From positions 1 to 64,000 of the forward strand of contig CAJTGB010000013.1 in the NCBI GenBank assembly GCA_910575835.1: a stretch of 64,000 bases of DNA, written 5' to 3'. The stretch comes from Lachnospiraceae bacterium. GTDB taxonomy: Bacteria > Bacillota > Clostridia > Lachnospirales > Lachnospiraceae. Position numbers and translations under genes: made by a program. The notes beneath the pieces were generated by a model, which had not been told where the DNA came from, made no database searches, and saw only the letters and a program-made list of their open reading frames with translations. This document shows, piece by piece, positions 26,506 to 35,299 of this stretch (positions are counted from its first letter, which is position 1; every line of letters starts with the position of its first letter).

Positions 26506-28236
26506 ATGGAACGGGTTTTTGGAAAAGACAGGGGCAGCATGGGAAGCTTTTTTCGCATGCTGCAGAAGGCAAGACTTCCTTATCTGTGGATTCTTGCATA
26601 TATTGCCATTACAGCTCTTCTTACCAACGTAGGAATCAGCGTAACGGAATACACGGCCGAACTATTTGCCGGAAATGTGAATTTTGGCACCGTGGTTCTT
26701 CCGTTTTTGGCTTTTACATTACTATCCCAGCTGATCAGTTCGGTCAGTAAGATTATGAGTAACTTGTGTGTTGCGCGAATTGACCGTAATATCAGGAAAA
26801 TGATCTGGAGTAAGACCGTCAGGCTGCCGCTCCGATATTACGAAAAAAATAAGCCCAAAGAAATGATTTCCCGTATTACAACGGATATCACGGCGATCAG
26901 TCAGCTTATCATGCAAGTATTTGTTGCTATTCTCACTTCCGCGTACACGCTGGTCATTACGCTTGGAAAAATCGGATCCTACGACCAGAAGCTGATGATT
27001 GCTCTGATCGCGGTACTTCCGCTGAATTTAGTCATTGCATTTGTTATGGGAAAGATGAAGTTCGGAGTGTTGGATCTGGTAAATCAAAAAAATGCAGAGC
27101 TGACACAGACGATTGCAGAAAAAACCAATAATCTTCTTCTCATCAAATCTTACGGAAAAGAAGAAAAGGAGCTTCAGACAGGGCAGGAGAAGATGAAAGG
27201 GTTCTATAAGAGTTCGATTCTGAATGCGTGGCTGGGATTCGCAACTCCGATGTATGCATTGGTGGGCGCTATGCAGTTTATTGTGATCGTGATGGTAGGC
27301 CGAAGCTTTTATTCATCCGGCGCGTTAACCCTCACCCAATGGATCGCCTATTATGGATTCGCGGTGAACATCGTTAATCAGCTCAGCGCGTACTGTGTAT
27401 ATTGGACAACCTTCAAGGGTTCCCAGGGAGCGACCAGAAGGGTAGCCCAGATTATGGAAGAAATGGAAGAAGATATAGAGAACGGCGAGCATGTGGAGCA
27501 TCTTTGCGGCGATATTGAATTAAGAGAGGTTGATTTCTCTTATGAAGATAAACTCCTGTTCGACAAACTCAATCTGAAGATTCCGGCAGGACGCGTGACG
27601 GCGCTTATCGGACCGTCAGGGAGCGGAAAGACGACGCTTCTGAATCTGGTGGAGCGTATGTATCCGGTTTCGGGAGGTAAGATTTTATTTGGGGGCGAAG
27701 ATACCGCGCGGTATTCGCTCAAGAGCTTCCGAAGCGAGATCTCATACGTAACGCAGGAAAGTACATTGTTTGCAGGAACGATCCGCGACAATATCCTGTT
27801 CGGAATTAAGAGAGAAGTCACGGATGAAGAACTGGAAAAAGCATGTACGGACGCGGAAATCATGGATTTTATCAGGGAACAGCCGGAGGGATTCCTGGCG
27901 GATGTAGGCGAGCAGGGAGAGAAGCTTTCCGGCGGACAGAAACAGCGGATTGCTTTTGCGAGGGCGCTTCTAAAACAATCGGATTATCTGTTTATGGATG
28001 AGGCGACCGCGGCTATGGACATCCGGGGAAAAGATCAGGTATGGAAGAGTGTGAAACGGCATATGGAAGGTAAAACCGTGCTTATGGTTGCCCACGACAG
28101 ACAGACCGTACAGAAAGCAGATTATATCATAGTAATGCATAACGGAAAGATTATCTGTCAGGGAGAACCGGCGGAAGTATATGCCGAGAATACATATTAC
28201 CGAGAATTAATAGGAAGTGAGGGACAGGGCAGATGA
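26506..28236 (+). CDS. ABC exporter subunit A of the WWD locus
   Basis: A 576-residue half-transporter: six membrane helices (about residues 20-310) followed by an ATPase with Walker A GPSGSGKTT, signature LSGGQKQR and Walker B YLFMDEATAAMD. There is no N-terminal C39 peptidase domain, so leader cleavage is not done by this protein. It overlaps the next ABC gene by four bases (ATGA), so the two form a heterodimer. It lies between two related secreted WWD proteins, which suggests they belong to the same export or sensing machine. The substrate is unknown; a peptide is inferred from the peptidases downstream. Confidence 0.87.
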   Translation: MERVFGKDRGSMGSFFRMLQKARLPYLWILAYIAITALLTNVGISVTEYTAELFAGNVNFGTVVLPFLAFTLLSQLISSVSKIMSNLCVARIDRNIRKMIWSKTVRLPLRYYEKNKPKEMISRITTDITAISQLIMQVFVAILTSAYTLVITLGKIGSYDQKLMIALIAVLPLNLVIAFVMGKMKFGVLDLVNQKNAELTQTIAEKTNNLLLIKSYGKEEKELQTGQEKMKGFYKSSILNAWLGFATPMYALVGAMQFIVIVMVGRSFYSSGALTLTQWIAYYGFAVNIVNQLSAYCVYWTTFKGSQGATRRVAQIMEEMEEDIENGEHVEHLCGDIELREVDFSYEDKLLFDKLNLKIPAGRVTALIGPSGSGKTTLLNLVERMYPVSGGKILFGGEDTARYSLKSFRSEISYVTQESTLFAGTIRDNILFGIKREVTDEELEKACTDAEIMDFIREQPEGFLADVGEQGEKLSGGQKQRIAFARALLKQSDYLFMDEATAAMDIRGKDQVWKSVKRHMEGKTVLMVAHDRQTVQKADYIIVMHNGKIICQGEPAEVYAENTYYRELIGSEGQGR

Positions 28237-29951
28237 AAAACAACAAACATGTAATATCGTTTTTTCTGAGCTTTTACAGAAGGCTTTCAATTCCCTGGTG
28301 GCTCTACCTGATCGCATTCGGAAGCGGCGTGGTTTATGCCGAGGTCGGAATGAGAGTATCGGAGTATCTGGTCCGTGTGAACAAGGGGGAACTATATAAT
28401 TCTGTTATTTTAGGCTATGTCTTTTTTACGATTTTTAATGCATTGCTGGGATTTTTGCGGCCGCTTGTGGAAGAGTATGCCAATCAAAAAGTGATCCTGC
28501 GGGTAAGGTTTTCGATGTGGAGGAAGATCCTGCATCTTCCGATGGATCAGTTCGGAAAGGAACAGCCGTCTTCGCTGGTGTCGGCCGTTACGAACGACGT
28601 AACTCAGGCGACTCTGGTGATCAGCGGAATATTCTCAGGAGCTGCGTCGCTGTTCGGATTTGTCCGCGCCTGTATGATCTTGTATCAATACAATTCGCCT
28701 CTCGCAGCATACCTTTTGCTCTGCATACCGGTTGCGGTGGCAATGTTTGTCATCGTCGGCAAGCTGCAGTTTACCATAATGAAAAAGCGCTATGCGGCGT
28801 TGAATGAAATGACCACCTTTTTCTCTGAACACCTGTCGGCCGGGAAATATGTAAAAGCGCAGGTAATGGAAGAGAAAGAGCTGGAAAGCGGATATGCGGC
28901 AATCGATTCACGGTATAAGGCAGATATATACTATGCTTTCATGGAACAGATTCAGGTTCTGACCAATTCCCTCTACTCCCTTCTTACGACTGTCGTAATG
29001 GCAGTGGGCGGTTCCAGATTGATTAACGCCGGGAAAATGGAAGCGACAGGGATTAATATGTTCAGCACCTATATGACGCAGGTGAATCTCTATATGGCGG
29101 AGCTTTTGACGGTGTGGCAGAATGTGATGGGCTCGAAAGGCGCGCTTGTCCATGTCGGGGATATTCTTGATATGGAAGAGGAGCATACGGAAAAAGGCAA
29201 TTCCTGGACAGAATCCGAGAACAGAGATATTGTGTTCAAAAACGTGAACTTTGGATATGGGAGCGAAAAAGAAATCCTTCATGACTTTTCCGTTTGCATT
29301 CCGGGAGGAAAGACGACGGCGGTGATCGGTGATAACGGTTCCGGAAAATCTACGGTCATGAAACTGATACAGGGATTCTACCAGCCTGATTCGGGAGAAA
29401 TATGGGTTGGAGGAAACAGGATAAGCAAAACGAGTCCCCGGGAATGTCATAAAAAATTTGGCTATGTACTCCAGAGCAATCCGCTGATGTCAGGTACGAT
29501 CCGGGATAATATTCTGTATGGCACAGAAGGAGAAGCGCCGGAGGAAGAGATGAAAAAAGCGGCCAGAGAAGCCAGAGCGGATTCTTTTATAGATGCGCTT
29601 CCCAAAGGATATGATACGACTCTTGGAGAGGCGGGGAACCGTTTGTCAAGCGGTCAGAAACAGAGGATTGCCATTGCCAGGGCATTGATTGCGAAGCCGG
29701 AGTATCTGATACTCGACGAGGCGGGGGCGAGTCTGGATCATGACACATATATGAAGATCTATCATGGTATCAGGAAGAAGATGGAAGGCAATACGATTGT
29801 TTTCATCGCCCATGATATGCGCGAGATTGCAGAAGCAGACTATCTGGTCGTTATGCATCACGGACGTCTTGAAGCCTGCGGAACCCATGAAGAAGTATTT
29901 GCCGTAAGCAGGACTTATCAGGAATATCTGCAGTCCACTGAGGCATCTTAA
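28233..29951 (+). CDS. ABC exporter subunit B of the WWD locus
   Basis: A 572-residue half-transporter with six helices and an ATPase: Walker A GDNGSGKST, a slightly unusual signature LSSGQKQR and Walker B YLILDEAGASLD. Both subunits keep the catalytic Glu after Walker B, unlike the exporter at 13964-17622 where one site is degenerate. The start overlaps the previous stop as ATGA. The second WWD protein follows after 18 bases. Role as part of a heterodimeric exporter is well supported; the cargo is not known. Confidence 0.87.
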   Translation: MKNNKHVISFFLSFYRRLSIPWWLYLIAFGSGVVYAEVGMRVSEYLVRVNKGELYNSVILGYVFFTIFNALLGFLRPLVEEYANQKVILRVRFSMWRKILHLPMDQFGKEQPSSLVSAVTNDVTQATLVISGIFSGAASLFGFVRACMILYQYNSPLAAYLLLCIPVAVAMFVIVGKLQFTIMKKRYAALNEMTTFFSEHLSAGKYVKAQVMEEKELESGYAAIDSRYKADIYYAFMEQIQVLTNSLYSLLTTVVMAVGGSRLINAGKMEATGINMFSTYMTQVNLYMAELLTVWQNVMGSKGALVHVGDILDMEEEHTEKGNSWTESENRDIVFKNVNFGYGSEKEILHDFSVCIPGGKTTAVIGDNGSGKSTVMKLIQGFYQPDSGEIWVGGNRISKTSPRECHKKFGYVLQSNPLMSGTIRDNILYGTEGEAPEEEMKKAAREARADSFIDALPKGYDTTLGEAGNRLSSGQKQRIAIARALIAKPEYLILDEAGASLDHDTYMKIYHGIRKKMEGNTIVFIAHDMREIAEADYLVVMHHGRLEACGTHEEVFAVSRTYQEYLQSTEAS

Positions 29952-29969
29952 AAGAAAGAAGGAATGATT

Positions 29970-30458
29970 ATGAAGAAATTTACGATTGTGTCTTCCCTGC
30001 TTTTCGTGTTACTGTTTTGTGGGATGGTGGGATATGTGGCGTCGTCCGAAGACTTTACGCCTCCAAAGGAGGAGGAAGAAGCGGCCGTGCCTGAAGAAGA
30101 AGACAGGGAAGCGCCTGTCTGGAATAAAACGGTGGATGAACTCGTCTCATTTCTGGAGGAGAAGGGGCTGATCCATGCAGACAGTAAAGTGACGCTCAGT
30201 GCGGAAGGTCTGTGTACGCTTGCGCTAAAGTATGACGGAGCCGAAATATACTGGTGGGATCTGGAGAATCTGGATCCGGAATCTGGCGAGTATCAGGCAT
30301 ATGAGAGTCTCAGGACGAAAGGCGAGATTGATTTATATGGAGCCGGTACGATTATTATGCCGAAGAAAAACGGTCCTTTTGCACTTTTATTAACCTATTA
30401 TGAAGGCGATGTGCAGGCGTTAGAAAAAGCGTTTGGAGAATTTGGTCAGGAGAATTGA
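29970..30458 (+). CDS. Membrane-anchored WWD-motif protein, unknown function
   Basis: A 162-residue protein with an N-terminal hydrophobic helix (residues 4-24) and no clear lipobox, then an acidic linker PPKEEEEAAVPEEED and a domain related to the lipoprotein at 25946: VDELVSFLEEKGLI, DGAEIYWWD (residues 89-97) and a C-terminal YEGDVQALEKAFGEF. I prefer the ATG at 29970 over 29964 because GAAGGA is then seven bases away. It is the last gene before the LytTR regulator. Extracytoplasmic location is probable; function is not known. Confidence 0.78.
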   Translation: MKKFTIVSSLLFVLLFCGMVGYVASSEDFTPPKEEEEAAVPEEEDREAPVWNKTVDELVSFLEEKGLIHADSKVTLSAEGLCTLALKYDGAEIYWWDLENLDPESGEYQAYESLRTKGEIDLYGAGTIIMPKKNGPFALLLTYYEGDVQALEKAFGEFGQEN

Positions 30459-30461
30459 TTG

Positions 30462-31226
30462 ATGAAAATGAGGCTTGTTCTGGTAGAAAATGATGAAACA
30501 TTGTGTACAGAGCTGAAAGAATTACTGGCGTTTTATAATGTATTTGACATTGTGCATACCTTTGACGGAATCAATGAAGCCAATAAATATATCTGCCTGA
30601 ACGAGGTGGACGCGGTATTTATCAATATCAAAACAGGGAATCCAAGATACAGCGGGGACGGCTCTTTTCTGGCATACAATCTGTCCCAGATAAAGCCGGA
30701 CGTCCTGGTGGCGCTGTATTCGGAAGAAAAGTTAGAGGCGGGGCAGGTATTTGACTGTTGCTGCGATGAATACTTTCGGCTTCCGTTTGATAACCGTGTG
30801 CTTCAGCGGGTGGTTAAGCGACTGCAGTATTTGTTTGAGCTGCTCCAATACAAACGGTTATCCGTGAACCGTTCTATGATGATCAAGACGAGAAACGGAT
30901 ATCAGCTTGTGGATATTGATAAGGTTCTCTTTATCGAACGGACGGACCGAAAGAACAAGATGGTGATGGTGGACGGAAAGGAAATGCTCCTTTCCGGATA
31001 TTCTATGAATGAATTGGAACAGATTCTGGAAGGGTATAATTTTTACCGGTGCTACCAGTCTTTTATCGTGAATCTTTCCAGAGTATCTTATGTCCGGGCA
31101 GATAACGAAGCGAAAAATTTTGCTCTGATTTTCGAAGGATATGCGGGGGAAGTTATGGTGAGCCGCGAGAAATATACGGAAGTGCTCCAGCTTTTAAAAA
31201 GTAAATATGCGAAGCTTACGCTTTAG
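30462..31226 (+). CDS. LytTR family regulator with degenerate receiver
   Basis: A 254-residue regulator with a receiver-like domain (residues 1-125) and a LytTR DNA-binding domain (about 136-254, with VDIDKVLFIERTDRKNKMV and FYRCYQSFIVNLSRVSYVR). At the phospho-acceptor position the receiver reads VFINIK with N55, where Asp is expected, and the conserved Lys-Pro is Leu-Pro (RLPF). It should therefore not be phosphorylated in the normal way, and no histidine kinase is in the locus. AGGAGAA precedes the ATG. It likely controls this locus, perhaps through the repeats at 25864-25921, by sensing something other than phosphate. Confidence 0.82.
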   Translation: MKMRLVLVENDETLCTELKELLAFYNVFDIVHTFDGINEANKYICLNEVDAVFINIKTGNPRYSGDGSFLAYNLSQIKPDVLVALYSEEKLEAGQVFDCCCDEYFRLPFDNRVLQRVVKRLQYLFELLQYKRLSVNRSMMIKTRNGYQLVDIDKVLFIERTDRKNKMVMVDGKEMLLSGYSMNELEQILEGYNFYRCYQSFIVNLSRVSYVRADNEAKNFALIFEGYAGEVMVSREKYTEVLQLLKSKYAKLTL

Positions 31227-31236
31227 GAGGAGAAAG

Positions 31237-32172
31237 ATGAAGTCAAAAGTTTTATCGTTTGCCGAATATGATCAGGTGGATATCAGTATGTACAAGAAAG
31301 TATTCAAGCTTGACGAGAAGGCGTACAAGAAAGAAATAGATTTTATAAAGAACAAGAACAGCATTTGGGAAGAAACCGGAGAAGTTACGGACGGGGCGTT
31401 CATTGTATGCGATCTGGAATCGGAGAATCCGTTTTTTAACAGAGAGAACCTGAAAATTATGGTAGGGCAGGGGTTCTTTCACAAGAAGCTGGAAGCGATG
31501 TGCGTCGGGCTGAAAAAAGGGACGGCCGGTGTGCTGGACGTCGACGGGGAGAAAGTGACCGTAACGGTTCGTTCCATTCAGCAAAAAAAGATTCCTGTGA
31601 TCACGGACGGGATGATAGAAGCTCTTGGAATTGAAGGAGTGAGCAATGTAGAACAATATGAGGCTCGTCTGATCCGGGAACAGAAAAAAAAGATTGCGGA
31701 AAACGAGGGATACGAAGCCGTTCAGTATGTGATGAACAAAGTATTTGAGGCCAGTACGTTCGATCTTAAGAAGGCTGACTGGAAAGAAATGACAGATCAT
31801 GAAATTAAGAGATTGAAGGAAATCTCCAGAGAACAGGGGTTGAATCTGGAAACCATGACGCCAGAGGAATTTGAAGGGAAGATGCCGTTCTCAAGCTATC
31901 ATGAATTATTCGCAAGCGTGCAGAACGATTCATGGGACAGGCTCTGCGGCTATCTTCTGGGGCGGGAATACGCAGAAAAAGACGGCGTCGGATATACGAT
32001 GGAGCAATACCGGGACGATATGGAAGAGTACGTGAAATTCTGGCATGAAACGAAAGAAAATGCAGAAAAGATCAATACTTATGAATATTCGGAAATTATG
32101 TTTTATGTAAATTATTATTACAATAAGGTAAAAGAATACGTGACAGAGAATTTTTTTAAGGAGGAAAAGTAG
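31237..32172 (+). CDS. Trigger-factor-like PPIase/chaperone without ribosome-binding domain
   Basis: A 311-residue protein. Its middle part (VTDGAFIVCDL, LKIMVGQGFFHKKLEAMCVGLKKG, VRSIQQKKIPVITDGMIEALGIEGVSNVEQY) follows the FKBP and substrate-binding layout of trigger factor, and a long helical C-terminal part comes after. The N-terminal ribosome-binding domain with its GFRxGKxP loop is missing, so it is not the housekeeping trigger factor. The start after TTAGGAGGAG is clear. It lies between the regulator and a thioredoxin, which suggests folding or holding of a peptide client. The fold assignment is by eye and moderate. Confidence 0.6.
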   Translation: MKSKVLSFAEYDQVDISMYKKVFKLDEKAYKKEIDFIKNKNSIWEETGEVTDGAFIVCDLESENPFFNRENLKIMVGQGFFHKKLEAMCVGLKKGTAGVLDVDGEKVTVTVRSIQQKKIPVITDGMIEALGIEGVSNVEQYEARLIREQKKKIAENEGYEAVQYVMNKVFEASTFDLKKADWKEMTDHEIKRLKEISREQGLNLETMTPEEFEGKMPFSSYHELFASVQNDSWDRLCGYLLGREYAEKDGVGYTMEQYRDDMEEYVKFWHETKENAEKINTYEYSEIMFYVNYYYNKVKEYVTENFFKEEK

Positions 32173-32487
32173 ATGGCAATTCAATATGCGGATGATGAGA
32201 GTTTTAAGGAGCAGATTAAGGAAGGGTTTGTGATCGTGGATTTCTTTTCCGCAACATGCGTACCGTGTAAAGCCTTTTCCCGTATTTTGGAAGAGCTAGA
32301 CGCGGAGCTTCCGTTTATCAATATCGTGAAAGTGAACACCACAGATTATCCGAAGCTTGGCAAAGAGAATCGTATTTTTGCGGTTCCAACCGTTCAATTC
32401 TACAAAGACGGTGAAAAGAAGTTTGAGAACGTAGGCGTGATGGAAGTTGAGGAAATAAAAGAGAAGATTACAGAATTCATGTATTAA
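32173..32487 (+). CDS. Thioredoxin family protein with CVPC active site
   Basis: A 104-residue cytoplasmic thioredoxin. The active site reads ATCVPCKAF (C29, C32) instead of the standard CGPC, which usually shifts redox potential, and the cis-proline loop is AVPTVQF. It starts directly after the stop of the trigger-factor-like gene with AAGGAGG inside that gene, and precedes the M16 peptidase by 12 bases. It probably reduces disulfides of a client peptide or keeps a partner enzyme reduced. Confidence 0.85.
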   Translation: MAIQYADDESFKEQIKEGFVIVDFFSATCVPCKAFSRILEELDAELPFINIVKVNTTDYPKLGKENRIFAVPTVQFYKDGEKKFENVGVMEVEEIKEKITEFMY

Positions 32488-32499
32488 GAGGGAACGGAT

Positions 32500-35277
32500 A
32501 TGGAAATCGGGGAAAAAATCTATGGATTTGAAGTTAAAGAAAAGAAGTATGTGCGGGAGGTCGAAGGAGATATTATTCAGATGGAGCACCTGTCAACCGG
32601 AGCGCAGGTCGTCGTCATAGACAATCAGGACGTTAAAAAGAGCTTTCTGGTTGGATTTCGGACCATACCAAAGGACAGTACGGGAGTTTTCCATATTCTG
32701 GAGCATTCTGTGCTGAACGGTTCCCGCAGATATCCGGATAAAACGATGTTCGTCAATCTGATGAAACATTCCATGGCAGAATTTGTCAATGCAATTACAT
32801 ATCCGGATCATACGGTATATCCCTTTTGTACAGAGAATGAGAAGGATTTTATGAATCTGACGGACGTTTACCTAAACGCGGTATTTTGTCCGAATGTTCT
32901 TACGGATAAAGAGATCTTCGAACAGGAGGGCTGGCATTTTCAGTACGAAGACGGAAAAGCTCCGGAGATTAACGGCGTTGTCTATAATGAGATGAAGGGA
33001 GTTTTCTCGTCCCTGGACAGTATATTAGAGGATGAAATGTCTAAGGCAATGTTTCCGGAAACGGCTTATCGTTTTGTTTCAGGAGGATTCCCGGATACGA
33101 TTCCCGCGCTATCTTATGAGGAATTTCTGGAATATTACAGGACATTTTATAATGCTTCCAACTGCTGTATTGTTCTATATGGGAGAATGAATACGGAACA
33201 AATATTTGAGTATATTGACAAAGTTTATCTGGGAAAAATGAAACGCTCAGAACCTGCGAAGCCGGTTATGCTGCAGAAACCCGTAAAGGGAATCCGAAAT
33301 AAGCTGTATGATAAGGAGAAGTTCGGCAATCAGGGTGTGTTTGCGTCATGCACATATAGTCTGGGTGATTTTGACAACCGGGAACGTATGAATGCAGTCT
33401 ATATCCTTATGCAGGCGATTATGGGGGAAGACGAGGCGCCGATGAAGAAAGGGCTTATTCAGAGCCTGGGAATCCCGGAGATTCAGTATTTTATCATGGA
33501 TGGTATCAGACAGCCCTATCTTGCCGTTAAAATAAAGAATACAGACAAAGAAACTGCCGGCCGGTTGAAAACGGTTATCACAGAACAGGCGGACAGACTT
33601 TGCAGAGAAGGAATCGGAGAAGAGGTATTGGTTTCGGCGATCAACCGTCTGGAATTTTGGATGAGGGAAAAAGGCGGGGGCCAGCCGGAGGGAATTGAAT
33701 ATGTACTGGATATTGCCGGCGGATGGGCGCAGGGAACCGGACCTTGCGAGATGATAGAATTTGAAGAAACATATAGGAAGATGAGAACCCTTGTAAAGGA
33801 AGGATATTTTGAATCACTTCTGAGGGAAATCCTCCTGGAAAATGATCATGAGGCAGAGGTTTCCCTGGAACCTCTTGAAAGGGCCGAAGAGAAAGGGCAG
33901 GAAGAAGAGACAGAAGACCTGCCGGGTCTGTCTGCGGATGATCTGCTTTATAAAAAGGAGGAACCGCTCACAAGGGCAGAGGAAGAATCCGGTATTACAT
34001 ATTTGAAACAAGAGATCCCTTCAAAAGGAGTGGCATATCAAAGCTGCTATTTTGATATCAGTGATCTGGAGCCGGAGAAAGTTCCTTATGCGAAGCTGTT
34101 TTCCGAACTTCTGGGCAGTCTTCCTACGAGAACGCACAGCCTGGAAGAATTAGTGATTGAGAAGAATATGTGGCTTGGAAATATAAGGGCTTATCTGGAA
34201 GCGTACACCAATGCAGATGATATCCGGCATGTCAGGCTTAAATTTGTGATGGATATCAGCTGTCTGGAACAGAATCTTCTGAGAGCGGTAAAACTGGGGG
34301 AAGAGCTGCTGTATGATACCATTCTGGAGCATCCGGAGATTATTCTGAAAAGAATCAGGCAGAGCAGGATGGAACTGGAAAGGGGATTTGTTACCAGTGG
34401 GAACAGCTATGCGTCCGGACGTGCGGCCGCACACTATATGCTGGAAGGAGCGGCAAGGGAACGCTATAACGGAATTCACTATTATCAGTTCTTAGGAAAG
34501 CTTCTGAAGAACTTTGACGCGGACCAGGGGCAGATGATCCGAGAACTTAAGGAAATTCAGGAGAAGCTTTGCCGTAAATCTAATCTGGTGATGAGTTTTA
34601 CAGGCACAGAGAAAGCTTACGGCGATTTCCGCCAGTTGATCGCAGCTTCCGGGTTCTGCCGCAGTGCAAGGGAAAGGGGACCCGGATGGTATCAGGATAA
34701 ATTGCTTCCCGGGAAATCAGAGGCATTTATCATTCCGTCGGAGGTATCCTATGTTGCGCTTGGAGGAATCGGGGAATATACCGGTGAGGATTATCTTCTT
34801 GGCAGAATGGTGAGTTTCGATTATCTGTGGGCAAAGATCCGCGCTGAAGGAGGGGCTTACGGCTGCCAGATGTCTGTACTCCCAAATCAAAGCTGGATCA
34901 TGAGTTCCTATCGAGATCCGAACGTAAAAAGGACGATAGAAGCCTTTCGCAGCGCTTCAAGGTGGCTGGAAGAGCTTGAATTAGGAGAGCAGGAGCTTCT
35001 GAATTATAAGATTGGCGCAGTTGCCGGATATGACCGGACTCCCAAAACATATGTACAGGCAAAACGAATGGATTCCTGGTATCTGAGGCAGGAAGAACCG
35101 CAGGTCAGGGCAAAGGTCAGAGAAGGGTTGTTAAAGGCGTCGGAAGAAGATTTGAAAAACAGGCGTCAGGCGATGGAGAGCTTTGCCAAAGAGGGAACCG
35201 TCTGTGTTCTGGGAAACAGAGCGAGGATCGAAGAGGCGGCCGGCCAATTCGACAATGTAACGGTACTGATGGAGTAA
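32500..35277 (+). CDS. M16C family zinc metallopeptidase (presequence-protease-like)
   Basis: A 925-residue double-chamber peptidase of the M16C group. The inverted zinc motif HILEH is present (H65, E68, H69) and the distal ligand is likely E164 in YNEMKG. Length and layout match presequence protease-type peptidasomes, which trap and cut unfolded peptides of tens of residues rather than whole proteins. No signal peptide is seen, so it acts in the cytoplasm. Its neighbours are a thioredoxin and an aminopeptidase, consistent with reduction, endoproteolysis and trimming of one peptide client. Confidence 0.9.
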   Translation: MEIGEKIYGFEVKEKKYVREVEGDIIQMEHLSTGAQVVVIDNQDVKKSFLVGFRTIPKDSTGVFHILEHSVLNGSRRYPDKTMFVNLMKHSMAEFVNAITYPDHTVYPFCTENEKDFMNLTDVYLNAVFCPNVLTDKEIFEQEGWHFQYEDGKAPEINGVVYNEMKGVFSSLDSILEDEMSKAMFPETAYRFVSGGFPDTIPALSYEEFLEYYRTFYNASNCCIVLYGRMNTEQIFEYIDKVYLGKMKRSEPAKPVMLQKPVKGIRNKLYDKEKFGNQGVFASCTYSLGDFDNRERMNAVYILMQAIMGEDEAPMKKGLIQSLGIPEIQYFIMDGIRQPYLAVKIKNTDKETAGRLKTVITEQADRLCREGIGEEVLVSAINRLEFWMREKGGGQPEGIEYVLDIAGGWAQGTGPCEMIEFEETYRKMRTLVKEGYFESLLREILLENDHEAEVSLEPLERAEEKGQEEETEDLPGLSADDLLYKKEEPLTRAEEESGITYLKQEIPSKGVAYQSCYFDISDLEPEKVPYAKLFSELLGSLPTRTHSLEELVIEKNMWLGNIRAYLEAYTNADDIRHVRLKFVMDISCLEQNLLRAVKLGEELLYDTILEHPEIILKRIRQSRMELERGFVTSGNSYASGRAAAHYMLEGAARERYNGIHYYQFLGKLLKNFDADQGQMIRELKEIQEKLCRKSNLVMSFTGTEKAYGDFRQLIAASGFCRSARERGPGWYQDKLLPGKSEAFIIPSEVSYVALGGIGEYTGEDYLLGRMVSFDYLWAKIRAEGGAYGCQMSVLPNQSWIMSSYRDPNVKRTIEAFRSASRWLEELELGEQELLNYKIGAVAGYDRTPKTYVQAKRMDSWYLRQEEPQVRAKVREGLLKASEEDLKNRRQAMESFAKEGTVCVLGNRARIEEAAGQFDNVTVLME

Positions 35278-35299
35278 ATATTAAGGAGAAACGATAAAG

